A stretch of DNA of 17,773 nt from assembly GCA_023261605.1 (NCBI GenBank), contig JAHFOP010000012.1:1-17773 (forward strand). Reading direction: 5' to 3'. Shown one piece after another: positions 7,927 through 15,926 of the stretch. This stretch comes from Candidatus Moraniibacteriota bacterium. GTDB taxonomy: Bacteria > Patescibacteriota > Minisyncoccia > Moranbacterales > UBA2206. Below the pieces are notes generated by a model that saw only the letters and a program-made list of their open reading frames with translations, was not told where the DNA came from and ran no database searches. Within the stretch, counting starts at the first letter, position 1, and each line of letters opens with the position of its first letter. The translations under genes and the position numbers were made by a program.

Positions 7927-9048
7927 GTTATTCGCCTCCGTCTTCAATAATTTACTGTGTCTGTATTTATCAATTGATTCTTGTATAAACTTATTTAAAA
8001 GTAAGCTCAAAATAATGGACAGCGCAAAACTGATTGGTCCCAATAAATTACCATTTAAATTCAAATGATTAAAGATTACCGGATAAATTGCGGCTAGGAT
8101 TAAGATGTGCGTGATATATACGGGATAAGATAATTCTCCGATTTTTCTATCTATTAAACTTTTTTGGGACAAAATAAAGATGAACGGAAGAGAGAAAATA
8201 AACACCAGATAAAATAAAATTTCTTTGGGAGGAATTATGCTTAATAATTTAATACCTGCAGGCACGTTAAAACTCATATAGTTATATCCAGCCAAATATG
8301 CAATCATGCACATCGACAAAGCAAGGGCAATTTTCTTACATACACTAACGTCCAGTTTGATTTTTTTATATAATCGATACGCTAAAATTCCCGAAGCAAA
8401 GAAAATGAATTCTGAAGGGAAAAACATATAGTTCCAATTGGTTCCGCCAAGGCCAAGGTTCAAAATTGTTTGCCTAATTGCGACGCTTGCCACCATTAAC
8501 GCGAAAATAAAAATCGTTTTTCTTTTTATTATCAGCGGAACAACCAGATAGAACAACACCTCCAAAATGACCGTCCAGGCTTGAGGAATCAACAGGAAGA
8601 ACTGCGCGGGAACACTCGCAAAACCATCTGTGTTATAAACGAAAAATCCAGTTGATGGATTCAGATTTAGAAACATCAGAAAGTCCCTTCCAAAAACAAA
8701 AACATTTGACACGATTACCCATAAAAAAGAAATTGCATTCAACTCCCTGAAATGAGTAACCAGCGCCTGCATTTCGCCCCATGAACCGCCGAGCAGATGC
8801 ATCGCCACGGAGAATAAAACTGTCAAAATTAAAACGATAAAATATAAGGGATATATTCTCAAAAATCGACTGACTATAAAAGATTTGTAGCTGGTATATT
8901 TTTTTTCTAAAATCAACGCCATATAGAAACCAGAGATGATGAAAAAAGCTCTAACGGCGACGACTGGATTACCAAAAAAATATCCAAATATCGGTTTGGA
9001 GTGGGTCAAGACAACAGTAAAAGCGAACAAGAGACGAAAAAATCCCAT
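7924..9048 (-). CDS. Acyltransferase 3 family membrane protein (OafA/YrhL-like)
   Basis: This 374-residue integral membrane protein has about ten hydrophobic segments. The conserved catalytic R-x10-H motif is intact at the extreme N-terminus (R5 to H16, in FFRLLFAFTVVLTHS). Family hallmarks follow: AVRAFFIISGFYM (31-43) and RFLRIYP (61-67). Acyltransferase-3 proteins move an acetyl or other acyl group from cytoplasmic acyl-CoA to a sugar of a surface glycan across the membrane. The starting ATG at 9048 lies just upstream of the first helix, as in other short members of the family, so the protein looks complete. It is the last gene of the reverse block, two bases downstream of a GT4 gene. O-acetylation of the glycan made by this locus is the likely role. 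Confidence 0.88.
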   Translation of the reverse strand: MGFFRLLFAFTVVLTHSKPIFGYFFGNPVVAVRAFFIISGFYMALILEKKYTSYKSFIVSRFLRIYPLYFIVLILTVLFSVAMHLLGGSWGEMQALVTHFRELNAISFLWVIVSNVFVFGRDFLMFLNLNPSTGFFVYNTDGFASVPAQFFLLIPQAWTVILEVLFYLVVPLIIKRKTIFIFALMVASVAIRQTILNLGLGGTNWNYMFFPSEFIFFASGILAYRLYKKIKLDVSVCKKIALALSMCMIAYLAGYNYMSFNVPAGIKLLSIIPPKEILFYLVFIFSLPFIFILSQKSLIDRKIGELSYPVYITHILILAAIYPVIFNHLNLNGNLLGPISFALSIILSLLLNKFIQESIDKYRHSKLLKTEANN

Positions 9049-9050
9049 TG

Positions 9051-10160
9051 TTATTCTGTTAGTGTGTTAACCAATTTTTCTGCGAATGATCCGATAAACT
9101 TATTTTCAATTGCAGCTCGAGCGTTTTTTCCAATCTGATCAATATCAATCTTTCCATTTTTAATATTCAGAATTATTTCAGCCATTTTTTTTGTATCATA
9201 ATTATCCACCAGAAAACCATTTTTTCCATTTTCAATAATTTCCGTTGCAATTCCAACTTTAAAAGAAATTACCGTAATTCCAGCCGCCATCGCCTCTATC
9301 GCCACCATACCAAAGGTTTCAAACCGAGAAGTCACCAGAACCACGTCCACTTCTTGCAATATAATCTCTATATCTTTATACATTTCAAACTCAATGATGT
9401 TTGCTAATTTTTCATCATTAATGAATTCTTTAATCTTAGTAAAAAATTGTCTGTCTAAAATATCGCCATATACTTTAAAATTTATACCTCCCTCAAAAGA
9501 AACCTCCCTGGCAATCTGCACAAGAAAATCAGTTCCTTTTGTTCTATATATCTTGCCAATTTGACCAATCGTCAAAATTTTTCTTTGTTTTCTTTTTATG
9601 GCAGTCAGTTTATTAAATTTATCTCTGTGCAGACCTATCGTGATAACTTCAGCTTTTTTGGATTTAAGAAATTTAGCGAGAAGAAATTTAGAGTTAAAAA
9701 TCAATCTGTCGCAACAGATATCATTTATCCTAAAAACTACATTTCTCAAAAAAACATTCTCGATCATTTCGTGAAAAATTGTGAGCATCTTTTTGCCGCA
9801 AACTTTAGCCGCCAAGCCCGGATAGATAATCGTGCTCGAATTGCCGATAACCAAATCAATGTTTTCTTTTTTTATGATGTAGCAAGTTAGAAAAAAATTT
9901 TTAATCAATCCGACAGGAAATAGCAATAGATTCAGAAGGTCAATATTTATTTCTAAAGCACCATTAAAAAGTTTTGTAATATAAACATGTTTAACTTTTC
10001 GATTGTCAGTTAGGAGATTATTTTCCCCTCTATGAGTCAACAAATAGACATCAAATTGATTGGACAAAGTATCAATCATCTCAAGCAAAATGCTCTCGGC
10101 TCCTCCCCGACCGCTTGAAGGTGAAATCAGAAGAATCTTTTTTTGGGGAACAGCCATCAT
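9051..10160 (-). CDS. GT4 (group 1) glycosyltransferase
   Basis: This 369-residue GT-B fold enzyme opens with KKILLISPSSGRGGAESIL (7-25), the glycine-rich acceptor-domain start. The donor domain has ILTIGQIGKIYRTKG (195-209), the E-x7-E motif E281 to E289 (ETFGMVAIE), then a GIATEIIENGKNGFLV segment (303-318) that positions the nucleotide-sugar. No membrane helix is evident, although residues 74-95 are hydrophobic and may associate with the membrane. The start is one of two adjacent ATGs. The first, at 10160, overlaps the upstream GT2 stop as ATGA and is used here; the second would shorten the product by one residue. Sugar specificity is unknown. Confidence 0.9.
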   Translation of the reverse strand: MMAVPQKKILLISPSSGRGGAESILLEMIDTLSNQFDVYLLTHRGENNLLTDNRKVKHVYITKLFNGALEINIDLLNLLLFPVGLIKNFFLTCYIIKKENIDLVIGNSSTIIYPGLAAKVCGKKMLTIFHEMIENVFLRNVVFRINDICCDRLIFNSKFLLAKFLKSKKAEVITIGLHRDKFNKLTAIKRKQRKILTIGQIGKIYRTKGTDFLVQIAREVSFEGGINFKVYGDILDRQFFTKIKEFINDEKLANIIEFEMYKDIEIILQEVDVVLVTSRFETFGMVAIEAMAAGITVISFKVGIATEIIENGKNGFLVDNYDTKKMAEIILNIKNGKIDIDQIGKNARAAIENKFIGSFAEKLVNTLTE

Positions 10161-10906
10161 ATTTTCTGATAAAATTTAGAGAAGCGATTGAATTTTGAAA
10201 TCAATTTCAAATACACAATTTTTGGAAAACTATAATACAAAGAAATGATTTCTTGGTGCTCTTTTTTGTATCTTATTTCATCCGAACTAAACCCTCCAAG
10301 AATATAGTCAGCCACAACAATGTCAGCATGCTTAAAATTAACTTTAAATTTTCTAATAACACGGAGAAACCACTCAAGGTCAGCCGCTAATTTGTATTTC
10401 AGATTAAATAATCCGTATTGATTGAAAAGTTTCACCTTTACGAACATAGACTGATGACAAATTGAATCATTCATTAGAAAAGAATCGTCTATAAATTTTT
10501 GTCTTTTAATTGCAACAGCCTTTCCCTCGCTATCAATCAGACATACATCTCCAAATATCCCCTCCACATCAGCACTTTCAAAACATTCCACTATTTTTTC
10601 CACAACATTTTTTGAATGAAATTTGTCTCCGGCATTCATAAAACAAATAATCTCGCCAGTTGCAAGTCCAATCCCCTTATTCATGGCGTCATAAATTCCC
10701 AGATCTTGCTCGGAAACAAATTTAGCGATTTTATTCCCATATTGATTGATCATTCCAATCGTTCCGTCGGTTGATTTTCCATCAATAATTATATATTCTA
10801 TATCTTTATAAGTTTGAGCTAAGACACTTTTGATAGTTTGCCCCATCAAATTCTCAGCATTTTTGCATATCGTAACGATGGTTACTTTTTTTTTACTTGT
10901 CTCCAT
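10157..10906 (-). CDS. GT2 family glycosyltransferase (colanic-acid WcaA/WcaE-like)
   Basis: This 249-residue GT-A enzyme carries VTIVTICKNAENL (8-20), DGKSTDGT (42-49), SEQDLGIYDAMNKG (65-78), NAGD in the metal-site position (91-94), ICHQSMFVK (149-157) and the probable base region AADLEWFLR (174-182). The NAGD form of the DxD region and the HQSMF motif mark the subgroup found in colanic acid and other exopolysaccharide loci. That group is distinct from the NSDD-type GT2s of the forward block. It has no membrane segment. It lies 15 bases after the WcaC-like GT4 and overlaps the next GT4 by four bases, so the three transferases are likely made together and add successive sugars of one repeat unit. 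Confidence 0.9.
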   Translation of the reverse strand: METSKKKVTIVTICKNAENLMGQTIKSVLAQTYKDIEYIIIDGKSTDGTIGMINQYGNKIAKFVSEQDLGIYDAMNKGIGLATGEIICFMNAGDKFHSKNVVEKIVECFESADVEGIFGDVCLIDSEGKAVAIKRQKFIDDSFLMNDSICHQSMFVKVKLFNQYGLFNLKYKLAADLEWFLRVIRKFKVNFKHADIVVADYILGGFSSDEIRYKKEHQEIISLYYSFPKIVYLKLISKFNRFSKFYQKI

Positions 10907-10921
10907 ACTAAATAATCAACG

Positions 10922-12121
10922 TTATACTTTTTTTATTATTGACTTATATAATTCTAAATACTTATCCACCATAATTTTCATAGAAAAATTGTCCTTCACT
11001 TTCTGAGCAGATTGATCAGACATTTCCTGAAGTTCATTAGTGGGTAACGAAAAAATATACTCAACTCCGCGAATAAGATCGTCCGCATTTTTATATTCCG
11101 CAATATATCCATTTTTTTTGTGAGTGACCACCTCTTTCACTCCTCCCACATCGAAACTCACTACGGGTGTTCCCGCTCCCATTGCTTCCAAAACCACTAA
11201 TGGCAAGTTCTCCGCAATCGATGTAAACAAAAACACATCAGCACTGGAAAAATATTCAGCTAAAATATTTTTATCCTCAACATAGGGAATGTAGATTATT
11301 TCATTGGAAGCTTTCTTTTCCGACTTATCTCCTCCAATACAAACAAGAACACATTCCTCCTTTTTTTGAAAATGCGAAATAACTGCCTCTGTATATTCCC
11401 ATCCTTTCCACTCATTGTTCTTTCCCCCTGCTGCCACAAAAAGAATAATCTTCTTGTTTTGTGGCAGGTTGTGTTTTTTTCTGCAAGCTGATTTGTCTCG
11501 TTTAAAAAAAACAGAAGTGTCTATGCCATTTGGAATCAAATGGATTGGTTTTTCCGAAAGAACACTTTGAGAAACTTTTTCCTTGAGCCATAAGGATGGG
11601 ACCACAACGTGAAAACTTGAATTATCATAAATGATCCTCTTTTTACGAGATAAATATTTTTCATTGTGCCACAATATTTTTTGATACGTATCCAGACTGG
11701 GGCATTGAAAAAATCCTTCTCTAACTTTTCCGTCAAAAGCATGCGCGCAATGAGGCGTTATGGGCCACATATCATGAAATGTCCAAATGACAGGTTTCAA
11801 TTTTGCCATTTTTTCAAGCGTGGCAAGTTTGAAATAATTCCCATGTAAATTATGACAATGCACAACATCAGCTACCCTAAATTCTTCCATATCTAAAATT
11901 TTATCGCTCATCCAAAAATCTATATCAGTAGCGGCAAAATAAGCCAATCTCCCCATAACTCTATTATAGGGAATCACCTTAACCAAATCGTCATCTGAAT
12001 TTTTTCTACCAACGAGCAAATTTATCAGATGACCTTTTTTTTCAAGCTCAGTCTTGATGCTCCAAGCCACTTCAGCAGCTCCTCCTTTTCTATCTAATGT
12101 ATTTATGGTAAGAATATTCAT
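10922..12121 (-). CDS. GT4 (group 1) glycosyltransferase, WcaC-like
   Basis: This 399-residue GT-B enzyme begins MNILTINTLDRKGGAAEVAW (1-20), the usual acceptor-domain start. The segments DVVHCHNLHGNYF (85-97) and TFHDMWPITPHCAHAFDG (114-131), followed by C140, are typical of the WcaC-like branch of GT4. The donor domain has IPNGIDTSVF (196-205), a KNNEWKGW segment (234-241) and E304-x7-E312 (ENLPLVVLE), followed by GGVKEVV (326-332). The cysteine/histidine cluster at 122-140 is a regular feature of this branch and may be structural. The gene starts one base after the deacetylase stop and there is no room for its own promoter. The sugar it transfers cannot be read from sequence. Confidence 0.92.
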   Translation of the reverse strand: MNILTINTLDRKGGAAEVAWSIKTELEKKGHLINLLVGRKNSDDDLVKVIPYNRVMGRLAYFAATDIDFWMSDKILDMEEFRVADVVHCHNLHGNYFKLATLEKMAKLKPVIWTFHDMWPITPHCAHAFDGKVREGFFQCPSLDTYQKILWHNEKYLSRKKRIIYDNSSFHVVVPSLWLKEKVSQSVLSEKPIHLIPNGIDTSVFFKRDKSACRKKHNLPQNKKIILFVAAGGKNNEWKGWEYTEAVISHFQKKEECVLVCIGGDKSEKKASNEIIYIPYVEDKNILAEYFSSADVFLFTSIAENLPLVVLEAMGAGTPVVSFDVGGVKEVVTHKKNGYIAEYKNADDLIRGVEYIFSLPTNELQEMSDQSAQKVKDNFSMKIMVDKYLELYKSIIKKV

Positions 12122-12122
12122 T

Positions 12123-12896
12123 TTATAAACTTTTTATATAATTTTTAAAAGTAGAGATGTCCCAATTCCTGACGATTCTTCTTGGCATAGCAAATAAAGG
12201 AGAATTATTTTTAACATTTCCCATAATAGTCGCGCAAGCAACATTAAAGCCAGCCTGTTTCACTATTTTCATTGTTTCATCATTGAAATCTTCCCTCCCT
12301 CCGAATGGGTATGAAAAAGAAGTGATTGGTGTGCCAAGAATATTCTCAAGTATTTTTTTGCTTTCCTCTATTTCGTATCTTTGTTTTTCCGTAGCGAGAG
12401 TTGCGAGATGCGGATGAGTCATAGTGTGAGCGCCTATTTCTACGAGAGGACTTTTTACAATATTTTTCAACTCTTCTATTGTCATCGCTCTGCCTTGATC
12501 TCTTTTATCTGTATTCTTATCCCAATAGAATGGTTCACTTGATCCTATTTTTCCAGCAGTAATGAAAACAGTGACCGGTATTTGTAACTTCTCAAGAATT
12601 GGCAACGCATTAACGAAATTATCAACATAGCCGTCATCAAACGTTATCACGATTGAACCCCTCGTCAATCTTTTGCTTTGTAAATCATGAACAAGCTCCT
12701 TTAATCTCAATATCTTAAAATTATTCCGCAGATATGTGAGTTGTTTTTCAAAGTTTTCCGGACTCACAGACAAGAGATGTGGATCGTCATTCACTTTCGC
12801 AACACGATGATAAAACAAAACAACCGTTGGTTTTAAAAAAAAGTTTCTTAGCCTATTTTTTAATCTGTATAGATTGGTTATTATTTTATAAATCAT
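12123..12896 (-). CDS. Polysaccharide deacetylase (NodB/CE4 family)
   Basis: From the ATG at 12896 this protein has 257 residues. A TTG at 12908 would add four residues and lengthen the overlap with the upstream methyltransferase gene from 11 to 23 bases, so the ATG is preferred. The CE4 metal-dependent deacetylase motifs are intact: TFDDG (85-89) with the catalytic base and first metal ligand, HTMTH (157-161) with two metal histidines, and YPFG (196-199). Upstream of the catalytic domain is a basic, partly hydrophobic N-terminus (RLKNRLRNFFLKPTVVLFYH), which is not a convincing signal peptide. The enzyme probably removes N-acetyl groups from an amino sugar in the glycan or its lipid-linked precursor. 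Placement among glycosyltransferases supports that target over peptidoglycan or chitin. Confidence 0.9.
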   Translation of the reverse strand: MIYKIITNLYRLKNRLRNFFLKPTVVLFYHRVAKVNDDPHLLSVSPENFEKQLTYLRNNFKILRLKELVHDLQSKRLTRGSIVITFDDGYVDNFVNALPILEKLQIPVTVFITAGKIGSSEPFYWDKNTDKRDQGRAMTIEELKNIVKSPLVEIGAHTMTHPHLATLATEKQRYEIEESKKILENILGTPITSFSYPFGGREDFNDETMKIVKQAGFNVACATIMGNVKNNSPLFAMPRRIVRNWDISTFKNYIKSL

Positions 12897-13632
12897 TTTT
12901 TTCTGCAATTATTAGAAAGTTTGAAGGGCTACGGTACAATGGGAATATCTTATCTAGAGCTATGGATAAAATATTCACTAGGAAAATAAGCGGAGTGAAA
13001 ATTATCATCCTCCTAATGGAAACTGCAGGTTCTTTGTTAAAATTATATTCATTTTTGAGTATCATGGCCATATTTAAAGAAAGTCCCGCCCCAACGAAAA
13101 AGTATCCTGCCGTGGAATATTTTAACAATTCAAAACCGTTTCTCTTAAGAATTTTATTAATATACGCAGGGGAAATTCTAAAATTATCATTTGGACCCAA
13201 TGTTTGCATGAATGGCGATGTCAAAAAAAGTTTTGAGCCTTTTTTTGATAGTTTATTGACATTGGAAAAATATTTTTCCAAACTATCAACTTCCATTATA
13301 ACCTGGTTTGATAAAATGACATCTGCCTCACCCGTCACTAGGCTGGGGATTGATCCGTCTTCGCAAAGTTTTATTTTTTCAATTCCTGCAGTGTCAATAT
13401 CCTTATCATAAAAATCAAGCGCTACATATCTGGCAACATCATTTTTTATCAATCCATAATATGGCGACGTTCCCGCTCCATAATCAATAACCACTTTCTT
13501 TCTAAAAATTGATAAATTTTCCTTATACCAACCTACTATTTTTCTGACATAGAGCCAATTCCATGAAAAAATCGTCGCATAAGGATGTTGACCATATAAA
13601 AATAGGAAGAGATTTTTACTCAAATTTTTCAT
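12886..13632 (-). CDS. Class I SAM-dependent methyltransferase with C-terminal hydrophobic segment
   Basis: From the ATG at 13632 the protein has 248 residues. A TTG at 13644 would add four residues and lengthen the overlap with the upstream fusion gene from 17 to 29 bases. The Rossmann SAM-binding motif I is VVIDYGAGTSPY (47-58), the acidic motif II strand is VALDFYD (70-76), and ADVILSNQVIMEV (103-115) follows as the motif IV region. After the methyltransferase core, a hydrophobic stretch at about 208-228 may dock the enzyme to the membrane. An N-terminal aromatic region (YGQHPYATIFSWNWLYVR) is also unusual. By position, a sugar O-methyltransferase acting on a lipid-linked glycan is likely, but small-molecule substrates cannot be excluded. 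It overlaps both neighbours (17 and 11 bases), indicating coupled translation. Confidence 0.8.
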   Translation of the reverse strand: MKNLSKNLFLFLYGQHPYATIFSWNWLYVRKIVGWYKENLSIFRKKVVIDYGAGTSPYYGLIKNDVARYVALDFYDKDIDTAGIEKIKLCEDGSIPSLVTGEADVILSNQVIMEVDSLEKYFSNVNKLSKKGSKLFLTSPFMQTLGPNDNFRISPAYINKILKRNGFELLKYSTAGYFFVGAGLSLNMAMILKNEYNFNKEPAVSIRRMIIFTPLIFLVNILSIALDKIFPLYRSPSNFLIIAEKNDL

Positions 13633-15913
13633 AAATTTTTTCAAGATTTGAAGTTAGTCTGAGTGAAATATCATTACAAGATTTCTCAATGTTATTATAA
13701 TTCGTAACCAGCTCATTAAACGAACCTTTGAGTTTTTGCGTGCTCAGCTCATTCCAAGACACCGACAATGACGATGGATAAGCTGCGCCCACTAGTAGAT
13801 TTTCTATTTTATTCCCCTTCCCCGTATAATCAATTGAGAGGAATGGCAGCCCAAGCGCCAAAGAAAAAATATGCGCATGATATCTGGTGGCCAAAACAAA
13901 TTTTGATTCATAAATGTTTTCCAGCAGTTCATTCAATCCCATATATCTATGTTCGTGTTTTTCAATTAATTTTTTGTTATCAATATTTTTTATAATCCTT
14001 CTATTGAATAAGCGGTCATCAGAACCAATCCATATATTATTCATAGACAAAAAATTTATAGGCCTATCAATTCCAGACAGAAACGTTGCTAAATCCCTTA
14101 CGTGATTTTCATTTTGACTATTAATTTTATTTTCGCTATCACCCACCAGATATTCCCCCGTATTTGCCCGAATGAGAGTGGCCAATCCATTGCGATCTTT
14201 TAATGATGCGCGTTTGTCGCGCCATTTTTTAACAAAATTGAAAGCGGGGTCGCAAGCGTAATAAGGAAGCGGTAAATTTTTAACCAAAGAGGTCGCATAA
14301 ACAGCCGATTGTTTATCGCGGAAGAACATTTTATCAGAATTGGCGATAATGCTAGCAATAATTTTTTTATACTCCAAGAGGATTGGATCAATTCCGCAGC
14401 CGAAAATAAAAGTGCCCTTCCCTCTTTTTCTCGCGTGACGAAAGGCTTTTTCGATATAGACCAGCTCCGCGATTCGCTCCAATGGTCCGCCGCCAATAAA
14501 AATAAAGTTGGCTTCCTTAAACTCATCTGATTGGTGAAAGTTTGCAATCGGGATAGTTCCGGCGTATCTCGAAACATCAACCACGCCTGTTTCCCCAAGC
14601 TCCTTAATTGTTTTTTCTACCACATATTCCATATCCTCATAGACCGTAAGATAAAATTTCTCCAATTTGGGCGACTTCTTATTGATAAAGTCGATCAACT
14701 CTCCTAGGATAGCTTTATCACCTTGAGTTTCCGTGCCCCACCATCCGGTGATTATCATTGTTTTAGCATCTTGCAATTTGGCATAGTCTGTTTTGCTTTT
14801 ATAGACGGTCGCTGGCAAAAGATTTAAGCATTTAATACCAAAATGAAGTCTGAATATTTTTATAAGTCTGCCGAATCCTTTCCTGAAAAATTCTAAAAGA
14901 TTCTTAATGGACATTGGCCCAGTTAAATCATGCATGCACTCATCACAAGACTTTTGCTTTATGCTCTCCCTTACCGAAATATTTTTTTTGAATATCTCTG
15001 AAGCATCTTCTTTTAAGCAATTTCCAATCATTGGACTTTGAACAGAACAAAAGCTTAACTGGCCTTGCGAATCAAGTGTCACACCTCCGTTGCGCCAATG
15101 ACAACCGGCAGTCCTTTTTTCTCCATAGGCCAACTGTCGAAATAGGCTGTAATAAAAATAGTTTTTTGTCTGATAATACATCCCTTGAAAAAATTGGACT
15201 ACATGAAACTTTTCATCTTCGGTGAATCCTTCGTTATTAAAAAACCCTTCATTATTAAGTCTTTTTATATCGACCCCCATTCTAATCTCAAAATAATCAA
15301 GTTTATTTTCTTTCGCAAAAATAGCTATGTCATCAGCGGAGAATAAATTTCGTTTGGTTATTGTTCCGCCAATCCAAACATTAAGCCCATTTTTTTTAAG
15401 CTTTTTTATAAGAGAAGTGGCGGATGCATAGTTTCCCGCAGTGCCACGATTAAGATCATGAGTAACGTCATCGCCATCAAGGGAAACGGATATATCAAAT
15501 TTAATTCCATTTTTTTTGAAATATTTATCCAACGCGCTCAAAACTTCAAAAGAGTCCTCTCCTTGTATGCCGTTAGTTATTATATTTACACTTTTAAGCT
15601 TCTTTAGCTTAGCCAATAAAACCCTGGCAATTTCAAGCAAATCTTTTCTCATCGTCGGTTCACCACCATTTAGACCAACCGCAGCAACATCTTTTAAAAG
15701 CGGATCCGCTAATATTTTTTCATAATCAGCTGGCGTAGCACGATATATCTCTTTATTTTTCCAAATATTGCACATGAAGCAATGCGAGTTGCAAACATCA
15801 ATGATGGGCATCTGAATAACCGTGATTTTTCGGTACGGCAAAACCTCGTACTTTATTGTATTATAAAGCTTGCTCAAGCTTGAAACGGCAAGTCCTATTA
15901 TTTTCTTATACAT
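13616..15913 (-). CDS. Radical SAM/SPASM-like enzyme fused to a polysaccharide pyruvyltransferase domain
   Basis: This is a single uninterrupted 765-residue frame with two apparently complete enzymes. The N-terminal radical SAM domain has the [4Fe-4S] motif C41-x3-C45-x2-C48, the SAM-binding LNGGEPT (81-87), and strand motifs NIITNG (110-115) and ISVSLDGD (141-148). A further cysteine set (C271, C289, C299, C323, C326) looks like a SPASM or twitch auxiliary-cluster region. After a linker of about 50 residues, the second domain shows polysaccharide pyruvyltransferase features: MIITGWWGTETQGDKAIL (386-403), FIGGGPL (472-478), GCGIDP (505-510), FRDKQS (531-536), CDPAF (554-558) and TRYHAHIFSLALGLPF (676-691). 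Pyruvyltransferases form ketal-pyruvate on glycans from PEP. The radical SAM half could modify a sugar (epimerisation, deoxygenation) or a protein carrier; no function is assigned. I do not recall a characterised protein of this architecture. Confidence 0.85.
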   Translation of the reverse strand: MYKKIIGLAVSSLSKLYNTIKYEVLPYRKITVIQMPIIDVCNSHCFMCNIWKNKEIYRATPADYEKILADPLLKDVAAVGLNGGEPTMRKDLLEIARVLLAKLKKLKSVNIITNGIQGEDSFEVLSALDKYFKKNGIKFDISVSLDGDDVTHDLNRGTAGNYASATSLIKKLKKNGLNVWIGGTITKRNLFSADDIAIFAKENKLDYFEIRMGVDIKRLNNEGFFNNEGFTEDEKFHVVQFFQGMYYQTKNYFYYSLFRQLAYGEKRTAGCHWRNGGVTLDSQGQLSFCSVQSPMIGNCLKEDASEIFKKNISVRESIKQKSCDECMHDLTGPMSIKNLLEFFRKGFGRLIKIFRLHFGIKCLNLLPATVYKSKTDYAKLQDAKTMIITGWWGTETQGDKAILGELIDFINKKSPKLEKFYLTVYEDMEYVVEKTIKELGETGVVDVSRYAGTIPIANFHQSDEFKEANFIFIGGGPLERIAELVYIEKAFRHARKRGKGTFIFGCGIDPILLEYKKIIASIIANSDKMFFRDKQSAVYATSLVKNLPLPYYACDPAFNFVKKWRDKRASLKDRNGLATLIRANTGEYLVGDSENKINSQNENHVRDLATFLSGIDRPINFLSMNNIWIGSDDRLFNRRIIKNIDNKKLIEKHEHRYMGLNELLENIYESKFVLATRYHAHIFSLALGLPFLSIDYTGKGNKIENLLVGAAYPSSLSVSWNELSTQKLKGSFNELVTNYNNIEKSCNDISLRLTSNLEKIYEKFE

Positions 15914-15926
15914 TGGATAATGCTTG

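Noticed and set aside
7900..7950. Bidirectional intrinsic terminator at the convergent junction
   Set aside because: I found no stable inverted repeat with a flanking T-run here; the sequence is AT-rich without a GC-rich stem.
12897..12908. TTG start four codons upstream for the deacetylase
   Set aside because: The ATG at 12896 is a stronger start codon with a smaller overlap, and no ribosome-binding motif favours the TTG. The same reasoning rejects the TTG at 13644 for the methyltransferase.
12779..13411. Forward 210-codon open frame across the deacetylase/methyltransferase junction
   Set aside because: It is antisense to two well-supported genes, its translation shows no recognisable family motif, and it would straddle their boundary. 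It is a by-product of AT-rich codon use on the other strand.
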